Virus record (IMG/VR): IMGVR_UViG_3300027906_001712 | Location: 1-22,297 of that record | DNA from: a virus | Length of the DNA: 22,297 nt | Direction: 5' to 3' (one strand) | In this document: positions 13,871-21,360 of the stretch, piece by piece | How positions within the stretch are numbered: the stretch's first letter is position 1 | Layout: every line of letters starts with the position of its first letter | Notes under the pieces: generated by a model | Told to the model about the DNA's origin: nothing | Database searches by the model: none | Seen by the model: the letters and a program-made list of their open reading frames with translations, nothing else | Program-made: the position numbers and the translations under genes

Positions 13871-16389
13871 TGAACGAAGCAACTGCTAATTTTATTGGAA
13901 AGGATGGGTTCAACTGGTGGGTTGGACAGGTGGAGAATAGTGGCGGTGGTACGAAGGATGAACCAGATGATAAGGATGAAACTAATAAAGTAAAGGTTAG
14001 AATCGTAGGATATCATAATCCAAGTAGAAAGGAACTTCCTACTAAGGATTTACCATGGGCTATGGTAATGATGCCCAATATGTTCCCGCAAAGATCTGGA
14101 ATTGGTACAGTACATCAACTTCAAATCAATGGTTGGGTTGTTGGTTTCTTTATGGATGGTGCCGCTGCACAAGTACCAATCGTTATGGGTGCTGTTGGTG
14201 ATGAGAATCCTAAAGGTGCATATAAAACAACAGAGAAGGAGGGTGAAGAAGAATTTTTCCCTAAACTTGTGGCAGCTGATTATGTTCCTAATGTTCATGC
14301 TGGTCAAGGTACTGGTGCACCTGGAACTGGATCTAATGTTGCAATAGATCCTAAGACTGGTAATCAGGTACCTGTTGAGAAGGATGACACTACTGATGGT
14401 GAAAGTAAGGATTCAACAGTCAATCCAAGAGGTGAAGGTGAAATACCAAGTAAACTTCAAGATTATGTTGAAGAATCTAAATGCTATACCGTTCAAATGG
14501 GTAACGGTAAATGTGGAACAGAAACTTCAACTAAACTAAAAGGACCATTACTTGAGTTCATGAAGTTTGCTCGTGGTGTTGAAAAGAATGATATTGGTGA
14601 ATTTGTTGATAAGTATACTGGTAAGGTAGTAGATGTTACAGGTAAGATTGACAATATAGCTCGTCGTGTTCAGTCGAAGTTGTTAGGTATAACAGGTAAT
14701 ATTAAAGGTGTTGCTTTAGAGCAAGTCAATAAAATGATTAGTGAGCAATTAGATAAGATACCTATCCCAGATCCTAAACTTACTGGTCCAGTTAAAGCTA
14801 ATCTTGAGGGTCTTGCTAAGGTAGTCAATTGTGTATTTGCTACTTTATTAGATGATCTCAAAGATTTTATTAAAGGGTTACTATCTGATCTCTTTAATAA
14901 TGTCCTTGATATGTTCCTTTGTTTGATACAAGATTTCATTTCTGCCATCATGGATAAGTTGATGGGATTAATTGAAAAGGCATTATCTATGATTGATGGT
15001 TTGGTAGGTGCTATTAAAGATGCAATGAATAAAATTCAGTCATTGCTTAAAGATGCTTTATCAATCTTAGATCTCTTCTGCGAAGGTGAATTATCATGTG
15101 CTCTTGGTGCTTCAGTTTATGAGACATGCCATGGACCTAAAGCTTTAGGTAATGATGCAGCTGCAAAGAAGCAAAATCAATTCCCAGTTAAACCACCAAA
15201 AGATTTCGTTCCTACAACAGGAAAAATGTTGAAAGGTGGATTCGTTGCTGGAATTCAAGGTGGAGTGAAAAAAGTTTTTAATGCAAAAACTGGTGCTATG
15301 GTTGATCTAGCATCTCCTGCAGGTAAGTTAACTGGTGTTGGTAAGAGTGCATTCAATACTAAAGGACCACTTGAAACGTTTGAATCATTTAAACTTGGTA
15401 TAGATGGTAAGTTCCCAACAGCATCTCTGAATTGTAATTCTGGAAATAGGAATAAGAAACCATGCTTCCCTGAAATGGTATGGGATAACTTACAATCTAC
15501 TGCCCCTATTAAAGCATTACCTATTGTTGATAGAATTGGATCTATTGTTGGTTCATGGGTAAGGAAGAAGGGTAGAAATGTAAGTCTTGAAGCTAAAGTT
15601 CGTGCACAGTTTACATGTAATGAACCTGAAGGTGGTGGTGCTGTATTCAAACCTAATATTGTAGATGGTCAGGTAGATTCTATTGATGTGGTAGAACCTG
15701 GTATTGGATATGGATTTGATCCTGCTGAAACTTATTGCCCTAAAGAACAGTACAATTATAAGATGCCAAAAGGTACTATAGCAGATAATACTGAGAATGG
15801 TGAATTATTATTCTTAATTTCTTATGCTGATGGTACTGTTGATAGTACTAAACCAGAAGTAATGCAGGTAGTTGATACTGATTATGATGATAATAATATG
15901 GTTATTGCTACATTAGATCCTTCATGGCATGTTAATGTTGAAAATGGTATGGTATTACAGACAGTATCTGGGGATACTTTCACTCTTAATTATTTTGAGA
16001 AGTATGCTGATTTGGTTGTACCAGATGATGCTAAAGCAGTATATGCTGAGTGTGGTGACCTTATCCCTGTAGTTGAAGAGGTTAAACCTATTAATGTAGG
16101 TACTGGTTATAAGAAACCAATCATAACAATAGGTACTGGACCTGATAAGAAGAAAATTGGTGACTATACTATAGATGATCAGGGTAGATTAGTCAAACCT
16201 GTTCTTACTGAAAAAATCTTTGGATTTGTTACAGCAAAGGTTGAGGATACTGAGGGTGGACAAGGTGCTGGTGCTACTGTTATACTAGGTTATAGTTATG
16301 CTGGACCTATTAAGATCAGAGAGCAGATTCTAGGACTAGATTCATACATTGATTGTGTAGGTCATCCAGCATTGGAGAAACAGGTATGA
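13870..16389 (+). CDS. gp5: Baseplate hub/spike protein with gp5-type N-terminal OB fold, lysozyme domain not seen
   Basis: An 839-aa protein. Residues about 10-120 form a gp5/VgrG-like OB domain: NWWVGQVENSGGG, VKVRIVGYHNPSRKELPTKD, LPWAMVMMPNMFPQ and INGWVVGFFMDG with IVMGAVGDENP. In T4 this domain binds gp27. A long amphipathic, partly hydrophobic helical region follows (about 275-405) with several cysteines (FCEGELSCALG). A beta region then carries G-x-GY motifs near 610 (EPGIGYGFDP) and 743 (NVGTGYKKP). I see no T4-type E-D-T lysozyme motifs and no beta-helix; the needle is a separate downstream gene. The start is taken at ATG 13870 (TGATG with the gp27 stop); a GTG one codon earlier is possible. 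T4 gp5 is 575 aa. Confidence 0.75.
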   Translation: MNEATANFIGKDGFNWWVGQVENSGGGTKDEPDDKDETNKVKVRIVGYHNPSRKELPTKDLPWAMVMMPNMFPQRSGIGTVHQLQINGWVVGFFMDGAAAQVPIVMGAVGDENPKGAYKTTEKEGEEEFFPKLVAADYVPNVHAGQGTGAPGTGSNVAIDPKTGNQVPVEKDDTTDGESKDSTVNPRGEGEIPSKLQDYVEESKCYTVQMGNGKCGTETSTKLKGPLLEFMKFARGVEKNDIGEFVDKYTGKVVDVTGKIDNIARRVQSKLLGITGNIKGVALEQVNKMISEQLDKIPIPDPKLTGPVKANLEGLAKVVNCVFATLLDDLKDFIKGLLSDLFNNVLDMFLCLIQDFISAIMDKLMGLIEKALSMIDGLVGAIKDAMNKIQSLLKDALSILDLFCEGELSCALGASVYETCHGPKALGNDAAAKKQNQFPVKPPKDFVPTTGKMLKGGFVAGIQGGVKKVFNAKTGAMVDLASPAGKLTGVGKSAFNTKGPLETFESFKLGIDGKFPTASLNCNSGNRNKKPCFPEMVWDNLQSTAPIKALPIVDRIGSIVGSWVRKKGRNVSLEAKVRAQFTCNEPEGGGAVFKPNIVDGQVDSIDVVEPGIGYGFDPAETYCPKEQYNYKMPKGTIADNTENGELLFLISYADGTVDSTKPEVMQVVDTDYDDNNMVIATLDPSWHVNVENGMVLQTVSGDTFTLNYFEKYADLVVPDDAKAVYAECGDLIPVVEEVKPINVGTGYKKPIITIGTGPDKKKIGDYTIDDQGRLVKPVLTEKIFGFVTAKVEDTEGGQGAGATVILGYSYAGPIKIREQILGLDSYIDCVGHPALEKQV

Positions 16390-17255
16390 CAGAACTAACA
16401 GGATTTAAAGATGGTTCAGAGGAGAATAGTTCTTCAGTAACCAATCCTATAGTATGGCCAAAGAACTTTGTACAAAGTACATCATGTGGCCATTATATTG
16501 AGATGAACAACACACCGAAAGGTGAAAGGTTCCGTTTAACTCATGGTACTACTAAAAACTATATTGACATGGATGTCAAGGGTAGTACTGACATATATGC
16601 ACATAAAGATATTCACATGAGAGCTCATGAGAGCATGACTGTGGATGTTGGTGATGATCCAGATATTCACATGCTAGTTCTTAACGTCAAAGGTGATGTT
16701 AGGATGACTGTTGAAGGTAATACTGAGATAGAATGTGAAGGTGATTTGAATACAAAATGTGACGGTGACTACAATTTAACAGTAGGTGGAGTGTATAGCC
16801 TTAATACAAAAACTAGTCTAGCATTTAAAACAGACAAGACTTTTAGGGTTGAATCTGCTAAATATGAGAACATTGGCACACTTTATGAATCAAGGCACAA
16901 AGCCCGTGAAGAAACAGTGGATAAATTCCACTCAATTACACAAACAGATCCTATTGGTGCAATCGCAACATATGCTGAGGGTAACATAAGATCAGAAGCA
17001 GTCGCATGTCGTTATGATAAAACAGTGGGTAATAAATTCACTGAAGTGAAAGGAAAACACAGAGAAAATGTGGTTGGTAATTCCTTTGACTGTATAGATG
17101 GAGGGCAACCAGAAGAAATGGTTGATACACCCCTTCCAAACAGTAGTTATGACGTTAGCGTCACTGGTAACAACTCATTGAGTACTAGTGGCAATTTTAA
17201 TATTTCTGCTGGAGGCAATGTAAATGTCGCTGGTACTGCAATATATTTGAATTGA
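16386..17255 (+). CDS. Spike needle protein with gp5C-like octapeptide beta-helix
   Basis: A 289-aa protein that looks like the detached C-terminal needle of gp5. Octad spacing of VxG units is exact over V101-K-G103, V109-E-G111, C117-E-G119, C125-D-G127 and V133-G-G135. It recurs at G261, G269 and G277 near the C-terminus. The T4 gp5 beta-helix consensus is VxGxxxxx, so a trimeric triple-stranded beta-helix is predicted. The N-terminal part (residues 22-75, with HYIEMNNTPKGERFRL and IDMDVKGSTDIYAH) resembles the VgrG/gp5 region leading into the helix. It starts in the ATGA overlap with the OB protein, with GGAG about nine bases upstream. Together the two genes probably make the membrane-piercing spike. 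Confidence 0.8.
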   Translation: MTELTGFKDGSEENSSSVTNPIVWPKNFVQSTSCGHYIEMNNTPKGERFRLTHGTTKNYIDMDVKGSTDIYAHKDIHMRAHESMTVDVGDDPDIHMLVLNVKGDVRMTVEGNTEIECEGDLNTKCDGDYNLTVGGVYSLNTKTSLAFKTDKTFRVESAKYENIGTLYESRHKAREETVDKFHSITQTDPIGAIATYAEGNIRSEAVACRYDKTVGNKFTEVKGKHRENVVGNSFDCIDGGQPEEMVDTPLPNSSYDVSVTGNNSLSTSGNFNISAGGNVNVAGTAIYLN

Positions 17256-17276
17256 TGATAGTTTACAACAACAAAG

Positions 17277-17510
17277 ATGACAACTTTTCACATGTCAGTA
17301 ACAAAGCAGGAGGCTGTGTTCCTAAAAGCCATCCTTGCTAAACATTTAGACGATTACGTCGAAGAATTGGTTAAAGACGAGAAAGATAACGTACACATGA
17401 TAAAGCACATGCAAGAAAACCGCAACGCTGGTCTAGCACTTTTGGACAAAGCGAAAGAGGTTAACAGACGTGCCAGTCGTGCGGGTGAACACCCCTACTT
17501 TACAAACTAG
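17277..17510 (+). CDS. Small hypothetical helical protein
   Basis: I do not recognise this 77-aa protein. It is charged and predicted to be mostly helical (KQEAVFLKAILAKHLDDYVE, then NAGLALLDKAKEVNRRASRA), ending in HPYFTN. It starts 21 nt after the needle gene without a clear ribosome site. The codon choice looks normal and the frame is clean, so it is probably real. Its position after the spike genes and before a second small protein suggests an accessory late gene, but no function can be read from it. Confidence 0.6.
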   Translation: MTTFHMSVTKQEAVFLKAILAKHLDDYVEELVKDEKDNVHMIKHMQENRNAGLALLDKAKEVNRRASRAGEHPYFTN

Positions 17511-17552
17511 GAATGGTGTGGTAGGATTAGAGAGTGTTTATCGGTTCCTTTT

Positions 17553-17738
17553 ATGTATCTTGATCTTGGAGAAGAGTACCTTGATAAGGTAACTGTTGAC
17601 ATTCCTAAGAAAAGGTTTACACTACTAAGTAGTGATGGTCGTTCCAAAGTCATAGAATGTGATGATGGTGATCAATTCATACGTGTTCTTGATGTTATTC
17701 GAGAATCCTGTCAAAATGATGAAGTAGTTTACGTTTAA
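17553..17738 (+). CDS. Small hypothetical acidic protein
   Basis: A 61-aa acidic product ([20 protein letters not shown] at the start, ending NDEVVYV) with alternating beta-like strands and a C-terminal helix. No family is recognised. The stop codon shares a base with the ATG of the acyl carrier protein gene (TAATG), so the two are probably translated together. That is the best hint of a link. Confidence 0.55.
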   Translation: MYLDLGEEYLDKVTVDIPKKRFTLLSSDGRSKVIECDDGDQFIRVLDVIRESCQNDEVVYV

Positions 17739-18268
17739 TGGCATACAACAAGACATACTCTGAAATCAGAGCGATGCTTAAGGCATCGAAACGCATCTCT
17801 AAGCAGACTATGCTTAAGATAGCAAAGATGGCTATCAAGGAAACCTTGATGGACAGAGCTAAGGATGAAGATGGTAATGAGATAGAAGTTACTTGGGATT
17901 CTAAGTTAGGTGATGACCTAATGTTAGACTCACTTGATATGGTTGAACTCGTTATGTTCTTAGAGGAATGTTTTGGAGTTGAAATACCAGATGAGATGGC
18001 GGGTGATATCGTCACAGTTGGTGATGCCATAGAAGTTATTAAGAAAGCGAAAGCAAATAAGGGTAAGAAACCGAGTAAGAAGGCATTGAAGGCCAAGTAT
18101 CTCAAAACTACGAGTGCACCAACTAAAGTACCTCATCCTGATAGTCCTTTTATGAAGAACCCACCAGGTAAAGGTCTTGGTTCTCAGAATGCAATAACTG
18201 AGGAAGAGATAGATAAAGCACTTGAGGAGCAAGAAAAAGAGGATGGAGATACAAAACCAGTTTCTTAA
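17738..18268 (+). CDS. Acyl carrier protein-like protein with long N- and C-terminal extensions
   Basis: ACPs carry acyl chains on a 4'-phosphopantetheine attached to a serine in a DSL motif. Residues about 53-105 read as an ACP helix II-IV core: [20 protein letters not shown], then [20 protein letters not shown]. Ser65 in DSLD is the expected attachment site. The acidic recognition helix and the VGDAIEVI end match well. Unlike typical 75-80-aa ACPs it has 176 aa. A basic helical N-terminal part precedes the core. A 70-residue tail follows it, Lys-rich ([12 protein letters not shown]) and then acidic ([11 protein letters not shown]). It lies among late structural and auxiliary genes. Its 3' end overlaps the 2OG oxygenase gene. 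Whether it is pantetheinylated by the host transferase is unknown. Confidence 0.82.
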   Translation: MAYNKTYSEIRAMLKASKRISKQTMLKIAKMAIKETLMDRAKDEDGNEIEVTWDSKLGDDLMLDSLDMVELVMFLEECFGVEIPDEMAGDIVTVGDAIEVIKKAKANKGKKPSKKALKAKYLKTTSAPTKVPHPDSPFMKNPPGKGLGSQNAITEEEIDKALEEQEKEDGDTKPVS

Positions 18269-18719
18269 GTATGGTACCTTTAACGAACTGCATAACCAAA
18301 TAGCTGATAAAAATTTTCCTTGGTATTTTACCCAGTCACCTGGTGAGCCAGAACAGTATACTAATTTACTGTACTATGATCACCAGTTTTCTTCTGCAAT
18401 AACACCTAGGATGATGAGGTGCTTAGTTACTATAACTAATCAACTCAATGCTATATCAATACTAAGAGTTAAAGTAAACGCAACTCCCAGGAATGCACCA
18501 GAGCAAGAGTGGCATACTGATTGGCAAATTAGTACACCAAGTAAAACTTGTGTCCTTTACCTCAATACTAATGATGGGTATACTGAGTTTAGGGATAGGA
18601 AAGTATACAGTCAAGAGAATACTGCTGTAATATTTGACACTAATACGGAGCATAGAGGTGTTCCTGCTAGTGATATTGACCGTAGGTTAGTATTAAATGT
18701 CAGTTACTTTGAGAAATGA
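18243..18719 (+). CDS. 2OG-Fe(II) oxygenase-like protein
   Basis: A 158-aa protein with the facial triad of 2-oxoglutarate/Fe(II) dioxygenases. The HxD pair is H91-D93 (EWHTDWQ), the distal His is H137 (TEHRGV) and a 2OG-binding Arg is R147 or R148 ([11 protein letters not shown]). The strand [12 protein letters not shown] and a short [18 protein letters not shown] barrel segment fit the double-stranded beta-helix core. Such small oxygenases are common in T4-like cyanophages, but their substrates are generally unknown. The start is set at ATG 18243, inside the ACP 3' end; GAGGAG lies 13 bases upstream and a TTG at 18222 is an alternative. Its stop overlaps the next ATG (ATGA). Confidence 0.8.
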   Translation: MEIQNQFLKYGTFNELHNQIADKNFPWYFTQSPGEPEQYTNLLYYDHQFSSAITPRMMRCLVTITNQLNAISILRVKVNATPRNAPEQEWHTDWQISTPSKTCVLYLNTNDGYTEFRDRKVYSQENTAVIFDTNTEHRGVPASDIDRRLVLNVSYFEK

Positions 18720-19393
18720 AGCAAGTATATTGGTCATATAGAATAGGAGAAGGAGATGAGACTGATCCATTTCCACCTGAGTTTATAGATCCACCAAAGA
18801 AATATAGAACTGGGTATGATATGAAATATGATCATGCCAAATGTCCTGCATGGAAGAAGTGGGGTGATAATACTTGGGTAGTTACTCAACCATTTGATCT
18901 TGGGTTTAAGATTAAGGATGATAAGATAGAAACCAGTTTAAGTCAAGAATCATATAATGATTACTTTCACTTAGGTGAAAATTGGCTAAGTGGAGACTTG
19001 CCAGAAATTCAAATGAAGTATACAATGTCTATATGGACAAATGAAAAAGATGTATGGATTGAACAGATTCCTCACCCATTGCTTTCTAGGTTTGGGTTGG
19101 ACTTGGTACCTGCTACCTTTCCTATATCTGTATGGTATAGACCGCTTGTAGTTGGAGTAAAAGTATTACAGAAAGATGTATACTTACCAAAAGGAACACC
19201 ACTGTATTATTTCAGACTATATTCTAAGAAGTCTGATTCTAATTTTAAATTAGACAAGAAGGATCCACCTGAACGTTTGATTAAAGAACTTAATCAGAAC
19301 AATAGGTTCAGGTCATTTACTATGTTTGACGCATGGGATATAATTATGAAAAGAGTAAACAATGAGAAGGGATGTCCGTTTCGATGGAACTAG
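18716..19393 (+). CDS. Hypothetical protein, 225 aa
   Basis: The family is not recognised. The protein is rich in Trp, Tyr and Pro. It has YWSYRIGEGDETDPFPPEFI at the start, CPAWKKWGDNTWVV, and a mid region with repeated WxNE/WYRP-type segments (MSIWTNEKDVWIEQIPHPLL). A later GVKVLQKDVYLPKGTPLYYF stretch looks like a beta-sandwich or cupin-like strand pair, and a helix follows. Its ATGA overlap with the 2OG oxygenase and 10-nt overlap with the cpeT-like gene make it a middle member of a tightly coupled auxiliary set. It may therefore act with one of these, but nothing in the sequence proves it. Confidence 0.65.
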   Translation: MKQVYWSYRIGEGDETDPFPPEFIDPPKKYRTGYDMKYDHAKCPAWKKWGDNTWVVTQPFDLGFKIKDDKIETSLSQESYNDYFHLGENWLSGDLPEIQMKYTMSIWTNEKDVWIEQIPHPLLSRFGLDLVPATFPISVWYRPLVVGVKVLQKDVYLPKGTPLYYFRLYSKKSDSNFKLDKKDPPERLIKELNQNNRFRSFTMFDAWDIIMKRVNNEKGCPFRWN

Positions 19394-19812
19394 ATTTATT
19401 TTGCCAGTGGTTTGAAGGAACCTTTGATAATTGGACGCAAGCTGCATCTAATCCTACTAAGTGGGCACATATAATAGTAACTCATGAAAAGGTAGATGAA
19501 CGTAAGTTCCTTACTAAGTCTAGGTATAACTATACTGACAAACCATATCGAGAACAGGAAGTAGAGGTTACCGAACCTTTAATATTAAATGATAACACTG
19601 GTATATTGATAGTAAAGAATCCAGCATGTGATATGATCTTCTCATTTATGAAGGATGGGTTCTATTTTGAAGGAGCATCTGAAGATGATTGCACATATAA
19701 AGGTAAAAAGTTAATAAGTAGAGCGAAATTATATGCTGATGCCTATCATACATGGGATAAAGGGTACTGGCCGAGTAGTGAGGGATTTTTTACATTCAAG
19801 AAGAAGTTATAA
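19384..19812 (+). CDS. cpeT: CpeT-like phycobiliprotein lyase family protein
   Basis: CpeT/CpcT-family lyases attach bilins to phycobiliprotein cysteines and are recurrent cyanophage auxiliary genes. This 142-aa product shows the family pattern. It starts WFEGTFDNWTQAASNPTKWA, has the central KPYREQEVEV block (invariant PYR), then CDMIFSFMKDGFYF. The C-terminal part has DCTYKGKKLISRAKLYADAY, then a D-K-G and SSEGFFTFKK ending. Plant/cyanobacterial members are about 190-200 aa, so this is the short viral form. The start at 19384 fits an upstream AAGGGA; ATG 19372 is an alternative. Alongside the PebS-like gene it suggests phage influence on bilin handling, though viral CpeT activity is not certain. 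Confidence 0.85.
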   Translation: MELDLFCQWFEGTFDNWTQAASNPTKWAHIIVTHEKVDERKFLTKSRYNYTDKPYREQEVEVTEPLILNDNTGILIVKNPACDMIFSFMKDGFYFEGASEDDCTYKGKKLISRAKLYADAYHTWDKGYWPSSEGFFTFKKKL

Positions 19813-19815
19813 ATA
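19808..19815 (+). promoter_or_regulatory. Late-promoter box TATAAATA before the fibre-like gene
   Basis: The exact T4 late consensus octamer TATAAATA, overlapping the cpeT-like stop codon (19810-19812). It lies 28 nt upstream of the GTG start of the next gene, the same spacing as at the gp54 and gp4 starts. It probably starts a separate late transcript for fibre genes. Confidence 0.7.
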
Positions 19816-19843
19816 GACTTGAACGTTTTATTGTGGACTTAGT

Positions 19844-21355
19844 GTGGCAACACGTAAGATATCTGACCTAACATTATTAGAAGCAGGAAGCGTATCAAGT
19901 TCTGATACTCTGTTACTTCTTGATAATTCGGATCCAACAGATCAAAATAAAAGATCAGCTGTAGGTAGTATATTCCGAGCAGTACCTTCTGGTAATTATA
20001 CTACTCCAGGTGTTTCTTTTGAAGGGAAAACCTCTACGGGTATGTTTTCTGAAGCTCAGGGGCAAGTTGGACTTGCTATGGGTGATGCTAGACTCAATCT
20101 TCAGAAGGTTGGATCTACTCTTAATTTACAAGCACGAGATGCTGCTGATACTAACCTAGACATTACCATTGCTGCACAAGGCACTGGTCAAATACGTCTG
20201 GGTTCTATTTTGGCAATTACAGATTCGTTATTTGTAATACCGAACACATCTGATAATACTAAGATTGCTAAGTTTAGTACAGCATCAATACCTGCAGGTG
20301 TAACTCATACATATGTTTTACCTTCTAATGGTGTTGTTGCTGCAAGTGATACACTTGTAACTTTAGGTGCTACTCAAACACTCACAAGTAAAACTCTTGA
20401 CAATGCTACCTTCACAGGAACTTTAAGCATTGCTGATTTCACTTCTAGTGGCAACGGTACAATAGGATCTGATGCTGCTGATACTTTAACTGTTAATGCT
20501 GCATCTTCTTTCAGTGCTGCTGCAACATTTAACAATACGGTAGTTGCTAATCAGACTGTTACTATAACTGGTGATCTCATTCCTAACGGGCATGTTGATA
20601 TGCCTGATGATAAGATTATTAAATTAGGTACTGATGACGATCTGCAGATCAAATATACTAATAGTGGTGATGTATCTTCTATCTTAGACACATCTACTGG
20701 ATTAACTGTTGGTAGTGCTGATGTACAGATTACTGATGCTGCTGGTACTGTTAAGTTCTTTAAGGCTAACACTACTAACTCTATAGTATATCATAATGAT
20801 ACCGCACGTATTACAACAAGTGCAACAGGTATTAATATTAACGGAACAATTGATGCTGTTACTGACATCACCTCTAGTGGTAATGTTGTAGGTAATGGTA
20901 CAGCACATCAACTTGGTTCTTCTGCATCTGGAAAGTTAGGTGTTGGTAGAGCTGCTGCAACATATAACCTTGAAGTTGAAGGTTCTATATTTGCCACAGG
21001 TTCTTCACTTATACTTGGAGATTCTGGAACACAAAAAACAATCATTCAGAAACGTGTAGCAAGTTCAACTTTGCACTTTACTGATAATACTGGTACTGAT
21101 CAAGCTGTCTTAGATGGTAATGGTCAATTCGGTATCGGTAAGACTCCAGCAAAGAAACTGGATGTATCAGGAGATGGTTGGTTTGATGGTGATATAACTA
21201 TTAATACAACTAATCCTGCTAATCAAACTGGTGGTAAAATTACTGCTAGAGAGATTATCCTAACAGATCCACAGACAGGATCTACTGCCACGCTGAATTC
21301 ATCAACTGGAAGCGGTGTATCTATGGCAAAAGTCTACTTCCACTCATTTAATTAA
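19844..21355 (+). CDS. Tail-fibre-like structural protein
   Basis: A 503-aa protein starting at GTG 19844. Its N-terminal segment (ATRKISDLTLLEAGSVSSSD) is typical of cyanophage fibre/virion proteins. A beta-repeat body follows, with the widespread fibre motif LVTLGATQTLTSKTLDNATF. There are two copies of a GxxGVG...LEVEG type unit: GKLGVGRAAATYNLEVEGSI and GQFGIGKTPAKKLDVSGDGW. Such units occur in trimeric fibre shafts and spike proteins. The protein is Ser/Thr/Asp/Gly-rich, without cysteine. The upstream late promoter and following structural gene support a virion role, perhaps host recognition. The exact place in the particle is not known. Confidence 0.72.
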   Translation: MATRKISDLTLLEAGSVSSSDTLLLLDNSDPTDQNKRSAVGSIFRAVPSGNYTTPGVSFEGKTSTGMFSEAQGQVGLAMGDARLNLQKVGSTLNLQARDAADTNLDITIAAQGTGQIRLGSILAITDSLFVIPNTSDNTKIAKFSTASIPAGVTHTYVLPSNGVVAASDTLVTLGATQTLTSKTLDNATFTGTLSIADFTSSGNGTIGSDAADTLTVNAASSFSAAATFNNTVVANQTVTITGDLIPNGHVDMPDDKIIKLGTDDDLQIKYTNSGDVSSILDTSTGLTVGSADVQITDAAGTVKFFKANTTNSIVYHNDTARITTSATGININGTIDAVTDITSSGNVVGNGTAHQLGSSASGKLGVGRAAATYNLEVEGSIFATGSSLILGDSGTQKTIIQKRVASSTLHFTDNTGTDQAVLDGNGQFGIGKTPAKKLDVSGDGWFDGDITINTTNPANQTGGKITAREIILTDPQTGSTATLNSSTGSGVSMAKVYFHSFN

Positions 21356-21360
21356 AACTC

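Noticed and set aside
19772-19794. T run near the end of the cpeT-like gene as an intrinsic terminator
   Set aside because: No convincing stem can be drawn in the preceding 20 bases.
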